The notes beneath the pieces are model-generated. The model made no database searches. It saw only the letters and a list, made by a program, of their open reading frames with translations, and was not told where the DNA came from. Positions 43,379 to 51,307 of a stretch of DNA of 64,000 nt are shown in pieces. Numbering within the stretch: position 1 is the first letter of the stretch; every line of letters starts with the position of its first letter. The position numbers were made by a program, and so were the translations under genes. The stretch is from CAITSH01 sp945892985 (GTDB taxonomy: Bacteria; Pseudomonadota; Gammaproteobacteria; Burkholderiales; SG8-39), in NCBI GenBank assembly GCA_945892985.1, contig CAMDDU010000016.1, forward strand, positions 19,035-83,034. Reading direction: 5' to 3'.

Positions 43379-44005
43379 CTAGTGTGTCAGCACCCGCCCC
43401 GGCCGTGCGCCGGTGGAACGGCCATCGCGCCAGACGATGGCGCCGTTGACGATGACCGTATCGATGCCGTGCGCATTGGCAATGGGCGCCTCATAGGTGG
43501 CCGCCTCGGCGACGGTATCGGCATCAAACAGGGTCAGGTCGGCGTAGGCGCCCTCCTTCAACACGCCCCTGTCCTTGAGGCCAAAGTTCTTCGCCGTCAG
43601 CCCGGTCATCTTGTAGACGGCTTTTTCCAGCGGAAACAAACCGAGCGTGCGGCCGTAGTGACCCAGTACGCGCGGAAAACTGCCCCACAGGCGCGGATGG
43701 GGCGCCGCATCGTACGGCAGGCCGTCTGAGCCGATCATGGTTTCGTCAAACTGCAGGATGCGCTGCACGTCGGCTTCGTCCATGCGGAAATAAATCGCGC
43801 CGGCCGGATTCAGGCGGGCGACCGCCTGTTCCTCGGACACGCCCATTTTTTTGGCGATGTCGGCGAGGTCCTGCCCGGCGTATTCGGGCAGCGATTTGGA
43901 CCAGGTGACAATGACGCGGGTGGAGGAGGCGGCGCGGTCCGCCGACAAGATGGTGGAACCGGCGGTGTAGGGGTAACAGTCAAGGCGCACCGCCTGCTTC
44001 GCCAT
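43379..44005 (-). pseudogene. N-acyl-D-amino-acid deacylase, N-terminally truncated
   Basis: 208 aa against about 480 in intact D-aminoacylases. The surviving part covers LDCYPYTAGSTIL, the catalytic-barrel end with MIGSDGLPYD (Asp) and HPRLWGSFPRVLGHYGR (His), and the closing beta-sandwich (GVLKEGAYADLTLFDADTV, ANAHGIDTVIVNG, GRVLTH). The first two metal-binding His and the Cys/Glu are missing with the first half. The ATG at 44005 coincides with the break, so it is a fragment. Confidence 0.75.
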
Positions 44006-44087
44006 GCTCTGTTTGATTGGGGCGGCCGGTTGAAAAACATGCTTGAAAAACGTACTGACACGCTGCGCGGACTATACGCAAAACAGC

Positions 44088-44618
44088 TCAGGTCCCGGGC
44101 TGTCGCGCCTGTCCGGGCCGGCGGAAATGCCAGGCAATGCGCGCGACCCACAGCAGGCACACGACCAGTATGCCGGCCATTAAGCACACGAGCTCATCGG
44201 GCGCCTGGTGCGGCGGGGTGAGGCGGTTGCAGCGGATAGAAAACAGGTAAGCGAGCAAAACGAACACGGCAAAGGTGGCCGCGATCCAGGCGGTCTGGCG
44301 CACCACATAGGCCAGCGTTGCGTCGCGTCGCTCGGGGGCAAGCTGGTAGCCGCGATTGGGAATGGGCAGCGCGTCGGTCTTGCCGCGAACCCAGGCGAGC
44401 AGGCCGAAGCGCACCGACACGGCCGCAGCCACGGCAAGCGCCATCATCAGCGACAAATAAATACCGCGGCTCACAAAGGCGTTCGGCGCACCGGAAAAAT
44501 CAAAGTGCCATGCAACTTGCGCCGGCAACCAGCGCGCGCTGAGGGCCATCGCCGCAACAGATGCGCCGACGATGATGCCCGGTATCATGCCCGCCCTGTC
44601 ATTCGCCTTTATTTGCAT
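44088..44618 (-). CDS. DUF1648-domain membrane protein
   Basis: 176 aa with four predicted membrane helices (IIVGASVAAMALSARWLPAQV, LSLMMALAVAAAVSVRFGLL, TAWIAATFAVFVLLAYLFS, LVCLMAGILVVCLLWVARIAWHF). The N-terminal LPAQVAWHFDFSGAPNAFVSR is the DUF1648 pattern (LP.kIp.HfnaaG.pd...sk). Function unknown. Monocistronic, divergent from the higA gene. Confidence 0.75.
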   Translation of the reverse strand: MQIKANDRAGMIPGIIVGASVAAMALSARWLPAQVAWHFDFSGAPNAFVSRGIYLSLMMALAVAAAVSVRFGLLAWVRGKTDALPIPNRGYQLAPERRDATLAYVVRQTAWIAATFAVFVLLAYLFSIRCNRLTPPHQAPDELVCLMAGILVVCLLWVARIAWHFRRPGQARQPGT

Positions 44619-44648
44619 CCACCGCCTCGTTCTCTGGGTTCACCTAGC

Positions 44649-44678
44649 TTGATGCACTATAACGCGTAAGCTTATAGT
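44649..44678 (+). promoter_or_regulatory. Predicted promoter and operator of higA
   Basis: TTGATG (44649-44654) and TTATAG (44672-44677) are 17 bases apart, a plausible -35/-10 pair. The inverted repeat ACTATAA (44656-44662) and TTATAGT (44672-44678) lies across the spacer and -10, so a bound protein would block transcription. HigA-type antitoxins repress their own operons through such sites. Confidence 0.55.
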
Positions 44679-44696
44679 TATCCCTGAATAACGATC

Positions 44697-45068
44697 ATGA
44701 AAAAGCTATCCAACATCCATCCTGGCGAAGTCCTGCTCGAGGAGTTCCTCAAGCCGATGGCGATCAGCCAGAACGCGCTCGCCCGCGCCCTCGAGGTGCC
44801 GCCGCGCCGCGTCAATGAAATCGTACCGGGCAAACGCCGCATCACGGCAGACACGGCTTTGCGGTTGGCGGCGTTTTTCGGAACGTCGGAGGGCTTCTGG
44901 CTGGGCTTGCAGGTCGATTACGACCTGGAACTGGCAAGGGGCGGGATTGGCAAGGCATTGCTGCGTGTCGAGCAGGCGCGGGCAGAGTACAGGGTCAGTG
45001 GCCGATTCGCACATCGACTGGAAAGCCAATACCGGCGCGGATTTCCAGCCATTCGCATCTTGCTGTAA
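44697..45068 (+). CDS. higA: HigA-family antitoxin / HTH protein, without HigB
   Basis: 123 aa. IHPGEVLLEEFLKPMAISQNALARALEVPPRRVNEIVPGKRRITADTALRLAAFFGTSEGFWLGLQVDYDLELA is the HigA (VapI-type) helix-turn-helix signature. The C-terminal 35 residues diverge from the usual HigA end. The HigB RNase that normally lies directly upstream is absent; the upstream DNA is a short promoter region. It is therefore an orphan antitoxin or a regulator. A HicA/HicB locus follows. Confidence 0.82.
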   Translation: MKKLSNIHPGEVLLEEFLKPMAISQNALARALEVPPRRVNEIVPGKRRITADTALRLAAFFGTSEGFWLGLQVDYDLELARGGIGKALLRVEQARAEYRVSGRFAHRLESQYRRGFPAIRILL

Positions 45069-45125
45069 GTGAATCACCGCGAGTCGCAAAAGAGATCGAA
45101 GCGCAGACATCCGAATGCTTGCGCC

Positions 45126-45154
45126 TTGACTTAATAAACAACACTGTTTATAAA
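45126..45154 (+). promoter_or_regulatory. Predicted hicAB promoter with internal palindrome
   Basis: TTGACT (45126-45131) and TATAAA (45149-45154) are 17 bases apart, a strong sigma-70-type promoter. The palindrome TAAACA-ACAC-TGTTTA (45135-45150) fills the spacer, an ideal site for repression by HicB or a HigA-like protein. The GTG of hicA is 9 bases after the -10. Confidence 0.7.
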
Positions 45155-45162
45155 TTCAATCC

Positions 45163-45338
45163 GTGAACAGCAAAGAGTTCAAGCGCTGGCTGACGCAACA
45201 GGGCGCAACTTTCCTACCCGGCAAGGGCTATCACTTGAAGGTGTACCTGAACGGCCGACAGTCTGTTCTGCCCATGCACAACACCGACCTGAAAAAAGCA
45301 CGCTGGAAGGCATCAAGAAACAACTCGGATTGAAATAA
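45163..45338 (+). pseudogene. hicA: HicA toxin gene, frameshifted at an A6 tract
   Basis: Starts with GTG 45163: MNSKEFKRWLTQQGATFLPGKGYHLKVYLNGRQ... with the conserved HicA His (GKGYHLKV) and VLPMHNTDLKK. At six adenines (45292-45297) the frame goes wrong and stops at 45331-45333 after 56 residues. One more A would restore the normal ending STLEGIKKQLGLK and stop at 45336-45338. HicA is an mRNA interferase; the lost residues are the C-terminal helix. Either a real inactivation, a phase-variable tract or a sequencing error in a homopolymer. Confidence 0.7.
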
Positions 45339-45348
45339 GGAGCACGCA

Positions 45349-45771
45349 ATGTTTATGTACCCCGTTACCCTCACCCCCGACAAAAAAGACGGTGGCTTCG
45401 TCGTAACCTTCTCCGACATTCCCGAAGCCATCACCCAGGGCGATACGGAAGCCGAAGCCCTCGCCGCCGCAAAAGACGCGCTGGAGACTGCGCTGGATTT
45501 TTATTTTGAGAACAAACGTGCCGTGCCCGCACCGTCCAAACCCAAGCGCGGGCAAAAGCTGGTCGAACTGCCGGCCAGCCTGTCGGCCAAAATACTGCTA
45601 CTCAACGAAATGATCACTCAGGACGTGCGCCCCGCTGAACTGGCGCGCCGCCTCAACACCACACCGCAGGAAGTCAACCGCCTGACCGACGTCCGGCATA
45701 CAACGCGCATCGACGGCATTGCGGCGGCACTGCAGGCACTGGGCAAGCATCTGGATATGCGGGTGGTTTGA
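45349..45771 (+). CDS. hicB: HicB antitoxin
   Basis: 140 aa. N-terminal HicB fold (MYPVTLTPDKKDGGFVVTFSDIPEAITQGDTEAEALAAAKDALETALDFYFENKRAVPAPS) that neutralises HicA, then a DNA-binding region (LLNEMITQDVRPAELARRLNTTPQEVNRLTDVRHTTRIDGIAAALQALG). Start supported by AAGGAG 8 bases before ATG 45349; ten bases after hicA. Represses the operon through the palindrome at 45135-45150, by family rule. Confidence 0.88.
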   Translation: MFMYPVTLTPDKKDGGFVVTFSDIPEAITQGDTEAEALAAAKDALETALDFYFENKRAVPAPSKPKRGQKLVELPASLSAKILLLNEMITQDVRPAELARRLNTTPQEVNRLTDVRHTTRIDGIAAALQALGKHLDMRVV

Positions 45772-45952
45772 TCTGAGGTCGAGGCCAAGATAAAGCCGGA
45801 GCTCCAAGCCCAAGCCTTATGCTAATTTAAATTAAGGCTCATATAGCGAATAATGTTGGTGGCTCATCTGGTGAGCCTGTGGGGGCGGAAACTGGCCGTG
45901 TGGCGCAGAGGCGCTGGACTAGGAGAGGCCATTAAGAGACAGTCGAGAGTGA

Positions 45953-46003
45953 AGGGGATTGAAAATCCTTGTGTCGGTGGTTCGATTCCGCCCCGGGCCA
46001 CCA
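45953..46003 (+). tRNA. 3' fragment of tRNA-Phe(GAA), likely attachment site
   Basis: The sequence contains an anticodon arm (stem GGGGA at 45954-45958, loop TTGAAAA with anticodon GAA at 45961-45963, stem TCCTT), a variable loop, a complete T-arm (GGTGG, TTCGATT, CCGCC) and the acceptor 3' half CCGGGCC-A-CCA. The expected 5' half (GGCCCGG...D-arm) is not upstream; unrelated sequence joins directly at the anticodon stem. A rho-independent terminator follows. Integration of a mobile element into a tRNA gene typically leaves such a displaced 3' half at one border. Confidence 0.75.
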
Positions 46004-46013
46004 AGATTTATAT

Positions 46014-46045
46014 AATGCCCTGCTTTGTGCGGGGCATTTTCTTTT
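46014..46045 (+). terminator. Rho-independent terminator after the tRNA-Phe fragment
   Basis: AATGCCCTGC (46014-46023) pairs with GCGGGGCATT (46029-46038) over ten bases, with a TTTGT loop, followed by TTTTCTTTT. A normal terminator for a tRNA transcript on the plus strand; it is retained with the tRNA fragment. Confidence 0.85.
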
Positions 46046-46139
46046 GAACTGGCAGCTCAACTCTGCTCTAAAGTACCAGAAAACACCAAAACTACTTTCG
46101 GGTGATTTTGATTCAGTGAGTTAAAAATACGACACATGC

Positions 46140-46805
46140 CTATCTGGGATTCCAACCAATTTTACTTGTCCAAAAACCTATGCGGACGCTATTGGTAAGT
46201 TGGTACATCTCTTGCTCAAATGGAAAGATCCCATTAACAAATCTCTGCTCATCAAATGCCCCATTGGGCTGAGTCCTGACCCCGTAGAAATATAAATCGA
46301 AGGTTTGGGGGCACACCAAAAAATGAAAACAATCAAACCAGCCGGGTAGATTGAAAGTGTCCAAGAAATCTTGCGCATTTAAATTTCGGTAGTAATTCCA
46401 GCCTAATTCAGTCGTAAGTGGTGAATCGTTTGGATCCGTACGGGAGGTGCCGTGCTCTTGACGTCCGGTGGTGGCGCAACTAAAAATTACCAATCCTCCA
46501 GGTTTTGTCAGCCGCAACATGTTTGCAAAAGTTTCAACCCAGAAAGGGTTGTGCTCAAAGCATTCGGCACTTGCAGTCACATCATAGTATCCAGAGGGCA
46601 ATGTAATTAGCTGTCCTTGTTGAGCTTCGTCAACACCTCTTCCGGCTGATACATCGAACCCTGTATATTCCTCGCTTGTAAAGCAATCCCGAATTGATCC
46701 ATTTATATTCAAGGAGCCAATTTCAGCAACTCGACCCCCTTTAAAAAATTCAGGATAGTATTTTTTCACAGTTTGAAAAAAATGGAACTGCTGCGAATGA
46801 GCCAT
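46140..46805 (-). CDS. Class I SAM-dependent methyltransferase
   Basis: 221 aa. SAM-binding motif VAEIGSLNINGSIRDCF then EYTGFDVSAGRGVD, YDVTASAECFEHNPFW (motif with the Asp/Glu) and LTKPGGLVIFSCATTGRQEHGT. The glycine-rich loop is less strict (EIGSLNING) than usual. AT-rich, unlike its surroundings. Its neighbour may be a glycosyltransferase, so modification of a surface sugar is possible, but this is context only. Confidence 0.7.
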   Translation of the reverse strand: MAHSQQFHFFQTVKKYYPEFFKGGRVAEIGSLNINGSIRDCFTSEEYTGFDVSAGRGVDEAQQGQLITLPSGYYDVTASAECFEHNPFWVETFANMLRLTKPGGLVIFSCATTGRQEHGTSRTDPNDSPLTTELGWNYYRNLNAQDFLDTFNLPGWFDCFHFLVCPQTFDLYFYGVRTQPNGAFDEQRFVNGIFPFEQEMYQLTNSVRIGFWTSKIGWNPR

Positions 46806-47030
46806 AAATGCCTTGAGAAATTGATGGGCTAATAATCATATTGTAAGTTTGGGGCCAGCAAAAGATGCTAACAAATCGCAGTCGCCCATCAACCCTGTGC
46901 CGTTCCTTATGATTGCTAGAAGTCAAATGAGTTATACCAGGGCTTGGAGTTTATTTTTTTTACTTGGTTCTTCGTAAAATTGTAATTCGATTTATTTGAA
47001 TTACATTTAGCAGAATAGGCTCTTAGGCAA

Positions 47031-47876
47031 ATGAAATTTAACGTAACTCTTGTACAGCCCAATGATTACATTCATTCTTTAGCTTTGTTAGAGGCTGCTG
47101 AATATATAAATATTCGCATCAACCAGTGTGGATATGAGTCTGTCCTAACAAAAAATCATTTAGAACATAGCAGAGTCAATGTAGTGCTTTGTGGACATCT
47201 CATCCCGGAAGAGCTATTAAAAATAGATCAAAAGTTAATTATTTTTAATAGCGAACAATTGCCAGAAGATAGCGTATGGACATCTCCGCATTATAGGATT
47301 TTATTAGAGAAAAATTATGTATGGGATTACTCGCGTGTCAACTTACTAAAAATAAAACATGGTAATACTCAATTAATTGATTTTTACTATTGCGATCAAT
47401 TAAATAGGCTGGAAATTAAAAAACCTGCCAAATATGACCTTGTGTTTTATGGGAGTATTAATGAAAGAAGAAAGAAAATACTTGATGAAGTTAGTAAAAG
47501 TGGGCTAAGGGTAAAAGTTATTTTTGGTACGTATGGAGGCGATAGGGATGCCGTAATCTCAGAGTCTAGGGCTGTTTTAAATCTTCACTATTACGACTCC
47601 CAGATATTTCAGCAAATACGCGCTTTTTATCCCTTAACCAATCAGATCCCTATTATTTCTGAAAACTATCCCATAAGGTCGGCCCCAGATATTTATAAAG
47701 ATGCGATTTTTCTCAATGGCGAGGAGCCGATAGAGGAGTGCGCATTAAGAATGCTTAGATCAATTAATTTCGAGGCTCAAGCCAAGATAAAGTTGGATCA
47801 ATTTAAAGAGACTGAGCTAGAAACTCAATTTAGTGAACTTATTGAAAACTCCATAGAGTGGCTAAACAAAAATTAA
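47031..47876 (+). CDS. Possible glycosyltransferase (CgeB-like), AT-rich
   Basis: 281 aa, no signal peptide. The second half resembles CgeB/GT-B glycosyltransferase C-terminal domains: YDLVFYGSINERRKKILDEVSKSG, VKVIFGTYGGDRDAVISESRAVLNLHYYDSQIFQQIRAFYPLTNQIPIISENYP and DAIFLNGEEPIEECALRML. The first half has no clear family. Codon use is strongly A/T-biased (many AAT, AAA, TTA), unlike the flanking genome, pointing to horizontal acquisition. Acceptor and donor unknown. Confidence 0.55.
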   Translation: MKFNVTLVQPNDYIHSLALLEAAEYINIRINQCGYESVLTKNHLEHSRVNVVLCGHLIPEELLKIDQKLIIFNSEQLPEDSVWTSPHYRILLEKNYVWDYSRVNLLKIKHGNTQLIDFYYCDQLNRLEIKKPAKYDLVFYGSINERRKKILDEVSKSGLRVKVIFGTYGGDRDAVISESRAVLNLHYYDSQIFQQIRAFYPLTNQIPIISENYPIRSAPDIYKDAIFLNGEEPIEECALRMLRSINFEAQAKIKLDQFKETELETQFSELIENSIEWLNKN

Positions 47877-48391
47877 CTCTTTAGGATGGGGGCGCTTAGA
47901 GGCAATGACGGTCAACTTAGGCTCTTGTTAAGCGTTGATTAAATGGGCGCACTCTAACCGCATACGTCCAGCGAAGGGTTTATACCCTTGAGGTGCGAAT
48001 CCTCTCCAAGAAGTTTGACAGAAAGAACTGGCTCCCCAGCAGATAGACGCCTAAGACCGGTTTGAAATTTGCTACAAAATTTTTTGCTCATTCAAACAAA
48101 TCCCGGATCGAAAAACAGGGATAGATTTAGCTATCCAATCGAGCGAATTACAGCGTCAAACCGTGGCGCTACGGGTCGATTTTGGTGGGGGGTGTACCCC
48201 GGGGGTAGGGGTCGGACTGGCAGGATTTGGCTTGGGACGGTCTATGCGTTCTTGATGAACGATGCCGAGATTGTCGCTGCCAACGCTGGACTATCCGACA
48301 ATTAGACTCAGAACTCGTTGTGGGTAGCGTTGTGGGTCAGGCTAAGTAATTTTAATAATTACTTTTAATTTCAACAACTTAACGAATCTTC
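47877..48391. other. Intergenic region between the AT-rich insert and tRNA-Ser
   Basis: No gene is supported. A short stretch at about 47985-48012 (GGGTTTATACCC and GAGGTGCGAATCCTC) looks like the anticodon and T arms of a tRNA, but the variable loop is missing and no acceptor or D arm pairs. A plus-strand frame at 48069-48305 has no family features. A G-rich run (GGTGGGGGGTGTACCCCGGGGG) lies at about 48183-48204. The base composition returns to that of the chromosome towards 48150. Confidence 0.5.
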
Positions 48392-48484
48392 TGGCGGAGA
48401 GAGAGGGATTCGAACCCTCGATACGGTTTTTGACCATATACGCCCTTAGCAGGGGCGCGCCTTCGACCACTCGGCCATCTCTCC
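48392..48484 (-). tRNA. serT-like: tRNA-Ser(GCU)
   Basis: On the minus strand GGAGAGA starts the acceptor stem at 48484 and TCTCTCC-G-CCA ends it at 48392; CCA is encoded. The D-arm has GGCCGAGTGGTCGAAGGC, the anticodon loop is CTGCTAA with GCT (plus-strand AGC at 48448-48450), and there is a long variable arm typical of class II serine tRNA before GGGTTCGAATCCC. It lies just downstream (in the leftward direction) of lysC, as in many betaproteobacteria. Confidence 0.95.
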
Positions 48485-48531
48485 AGTATTCGGTATTTTA
48501 CAACTCCGCTATTTTACCGCACTGTGCGATG

Positions 48532-49758
48532 CTATGCCGCCTGATCGAGACCAAAAGCTTTGTGCAGCACACGCACCCCCAATTCCATGTACTTTTCATC
48601 AACGACAACCGATATCTTGATCTCGGAGGTGGAGATCATGAGGATATTGATCCCCTCTTCAGATAGCGTGCGGAACATCTGGCTGGCGATGCCCACATGC
48701 GAGCGCATACCCACGCCGACCATTGATATCTTGCAAATCTTGTTGTCACCGACAATCGCACGCGCCCCCACATGTGCCTTGACCTTTTCCAGGAGGACCA
48801 TCGCCGCCGCGTAGTCATTACGATGAACAGTAAATGAAAAATCCGTCATGCCCTCTGTGCTGGCATTCTGGATGATCATATCAACGTCGATATTAGCGTC
48901 CGCAACGGGACCAAGAATCTGGTAGGCGATACCGGGGCGGTCAGGCACTCCCATGACGGTCAATTTTGCCTCGTCACGATTGAAGGCGATTCCTGAAATA
49001 ACAGCTTGTTCCATTTTTTCATCTTCCTCGAAAGTGATCAGCGTGCCCTCGCCCTCATCCTCAAAGCTCGACAACACGCGTAAGCGCACCTTGTACTTCC
49101 CGGCAAATTCGACCGAACGGATTTGCAGCACCTTTGAGCCGAGGCTGGCCAGTTCGAGCATCTCTTCAAAAGTGACGGTCTTCAGGCGACGCGCTTCAGG
49201 AACGATGCGCGGATCCGTGGTGTAAACACCATCCACGTCAGTGTATATCTGGCACTCATCGGCATGGAGCGCCGCCGCGAGCGCAACGCCAGTCGTGTCG
49301 GAACCTCCACGGCCCAGTGTCGTAATGTTGCCAATTTCGTCAATCCCCTGAAACCCGGCTACCACCACAACCACCCCTTGTTTCAGGTCAGCCCGTATCA
49401 GCTGATCATCAATGCTCAGAATGCGCGCCTTGGTAAAAGCACTGTCGGTCACGATCCTGACCTGCGCACCGGTATAGCTTTTAGCCGAAATTTTTATATC
49501 TTTCAGCGCCATACATAGCAACCCGATGGTGGCCTGCTCGCCCGTTGAAATAACAACGTCAAGCTCACGCGGATCCGGGATAGCCTGAACCTCTTTTGCG
49601 AGTGCAATCAAACGGTTGGTTTCACCGCTCATGGCGGAAACCACCACCACCACTTGATGCCCTTGGGCTTGGGTTCGGGCGATACGCTTGGCCACATTCC
49701 TGATCCGCTCAGGACTGCCAACCGATGTGCCACCGTATTTTTGGACTATTAGTGCCAT
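48532..49758 (-). CDS. lysC: Aspartate kinase
   Basis: 408 aa. Phosphorylates aspartate, the first step to lysine, threonine, methionine and diaminopimelate. Kinase motif VQKYGGTSVGSPERIRNVAKRI, SAMSGETNRLIALAKEV, GRGGSDTTGVALAAAL and YTDVDGVYTTDPRIV; two ACT regulatory domains follow (about 265-335 and 345-405, with VPDRPGIAYQILG and VGVGMRSHVGIASQMF). The internal beta-subunit start pattern seen in Corynebacterium-type enzymes cannot be judged. No lysine riboswitch was evident in the 159 bases upstream. Confidence 0.95.
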   Translation of the reverse strand: MALIVQKYGGTSVGSPERIRNVAKRIARTQAQGHQVVVVVSAMSGETNRLIALAKEVQAIPDPRELDVVISTGEQATIGLLCMALKDIKISAKSYTGAQVRIVTDSAFTKARILSIDDQLIRADLKQGVVVVVAGFQGIDEIGNITTLGRGGSDTTGVALAAALHADECQIYTDVDGVYTTDPRIVPEARRLKTVTFEEMLELASLGSKVLQIRSVEFAGKYKVRLRVLSSFEDEGEGTLITFEEDEKMEQAVISGIAFNRDEAKLTVMGVPDRPGIAYQILGPVADANIDVDMIIQNASTEGMTDFSFTVHRNDYAAAMVLLEKVKAHVGARAIVGDNKICKISMVGVGMRSHVGIASQMFRTLSEEGINILMISTSEIKISVVVDEKYMELGVRVLHKAFGLDQAA

Positions 49759-49917
49759 AAAAGATAGGGCGTAAAAAAGCTTTGTATTCTATTCGAATTG
49801 GCCATGTACTTCAAAGTATGTGACATATTTCACGCATTAAGCACCTGGCACGCTACCTGCTCATCTCAACCTAGACGCATTGCGTGTTGAGTGAGTCTTA
49901 TTCCAACGGAGTGAACT

Positions 49918-50235
49918 ATGAAACTATTTGAGTCGATCATCAATCCACGCGAACTTCGCCACCGCCTGGGCTTGAACCAAGAAGCGTTCTGGACGCAAAT
50001 TGGCGTGACACAAAGCGGTGGCTCCCGCTATGAGAGCGGCCGAAGCATGCCAAAACCGGTAAGTGAACTGCTACGCCTGGTACACGTGGAAAAAATAGAT
50101 CTATCCAGCGTGAAAAAAGAAGACTTCGAAATCATCGCCTACCTAAAGGCTGAACACCAAGACCTGTACCGCAACCTGCGTAAAGCCGTGCGCGCGCGCG
50201 TCGGCGGCCAAAAAATCTCCGATGAAGGACACTGA
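49918..50235 (+). CDS. Small HTH transcriptional regulator
   Basis: 105 aa. Helix-turn-helix of the Xre type: INPRELRHRLGLNQEAFWTQIGVTQSGGSRYESGRSMPKPVSELLRLVHV. ACGGAGTG precedes ATG 49918. The C-terminal half (EIIAYLKAEHQDLYRNLRKAVRAR) is charged and may dimerise. Divergent from lysC and downstream-facing towards a cupin gene of opposite strand. Target unknown. Confidence 0.8.
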   Translation: MKLFESIINPRELRHRLGLNQEAFWTQIGVTQSGGSRYESGRSMPKPVSELLRLVHVEKIDLSSVKKEDFEIIAYLKAEHQDLYRNLRKAVRARVGGQKISDEGH

Positions 50236-50351
50236 AACGTCTTAAAAATGCAGAAAATTTATGCTGATCGCTTCGCGGAGAATACACGCTTAGCGAAGCA
50301 GAATCTGTGAAGTGTCACTTTCTTCGTGTGCTTATTTGGCACGCTGGCGCA

Positions 50352-51188
50352 CTAAATATCGGCGCTTGGGGCAGCAGAGCTATGCGCTTGAATATGCCGA
50401 ACCGCGGCTTCGCCCAGAATATTTTTCCCCGTCGGTAACCAGGTGCAGACGCTTGCGTTTGGCGCCCACACCGTCTTGTATTTCCCAGGAACAAAAAATT
50501 CCACGAAGCGCATCTCGACCGCATCATCGCTGCGCAGATAGTGCCGTTCAGCATCAGCGTAATAAACGATATCGCCTTCACGAACTGCAAACGCTTGTTC
50601 GTTTGCATAGCAAGTGCCCTGGCCGGCAAGGATGTACATAAAGTGCGCGGCACCTTCATGATGATGATTGGCTGCCTCGGTCCCGGGAGGATAGATGATC
50701 ATCTCGCCTTTGATTGCTTTGGTTCCGCTAAGCGTTGGCGTCACCAGATAAACGCGTTTCCTGGCATCGTGCTCCGACAAAAGGATGGGCTCGCGGGTCC
50801 AGTCGACGATACGGATAGCCGATGTGGCTGCCAAAGGGCTCTGGGAATCAAGATTGAGGTAATCAGGTACTGTGGCGTGCAGCAATACAGCACCGCCTGA
50901 AGATTGAAGTGTCGCCTGCGAGCCCGGCGGTAGTAACACGACATGGCTATCATCTAACTGGCTTACCTGGCCATTGTGCTGCAATTGAACATCGCCCTGT
51001 AAAACCTGGAACCAGGCGAGATCAGTTTCCGCTACCGTAGCGTTCCATCTGGCCGATGCGGAAATAACGATTCTTGAAACCTCGACCTTGATGCCAGGCA
51101 CCCTTCGGCTATCCAGCAGCGCTTGCTTGCTGATACCAGACTGGGTCGCGATTGGGGCTACTGTACTGTGATGAAATGAAAGAGCCAT
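50352..51188 (-). CDS. Cupin-domain protein (bicupin)
   Basis: 278 aa. Two cupin cores: the first (about 45-120: FQVLQGDVQLQHNGQVSQLDDSHVVLLPPGSQ) lacks clear metal His; the second has EAANHHHEGAAHFMYILAGQGTCYANEQAFAVREGDIVYYADAERHYLRSD, with an HHHxxxAxH-like metal site. The family could include dioxygenases or isomerases. It is divergent from the cyclase-family hydrolase/Bug/RidA group, so may process the same compound. Confidence 0.75.
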   Translation of the reverse strand: MALSFHHSTVAPIATQSGISKQALLDSRRVPGIKVEVSRIVISASARWNATVAETDLAWFQVLQGDVQLQHNGQVSQLDDSHVVLLPPGSQATLQSSGGAVLLHATVPDYLNLDSQSPLAATSAIRIVDWTREPILLSEHDARKRVYLVTPTLSGTKAIKGEMIIYPPGTEAANHHHEGAAHFMYILAGQGTCYANEQAFAVREGDIVYYADAERHYLRSDDAVEMRFVEFFVPGKYKTVWAPNASVCTWLPTGKNILGEAAVRHIQAHSSAAPSADI

Positions 51189-51307
51189 GGTTTAAATCCA
51201 CTTGAGATGGGGGATGTGATAACTTCGACGTTCTGGCGGTGTCGCCTTCCTGCCCAGGCACAGGGTAGCCTGTAGAGAAATCCACCAATAATCGTAGAGG
51301 ATTGCAC

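Noticed and set aside
47977..48012. A second tRNA-like sequence
   Set aside because: Only an anticodon-like hairpin and a T-arm-like hairpin are seen, directly joined without a variable loop; no acceptor or D arm can be formed.
48069..48305. 78-aa plus-strand open frame after the AT-rich insert
   Set aside because: No ribosome binding site, no family features and low-complexity G-rich content.
49759..49917. Lysine riboswitch upstream of lysC
   Set aside because: The space is short and no characteristic multi-helix pattern or terminator was recognised.
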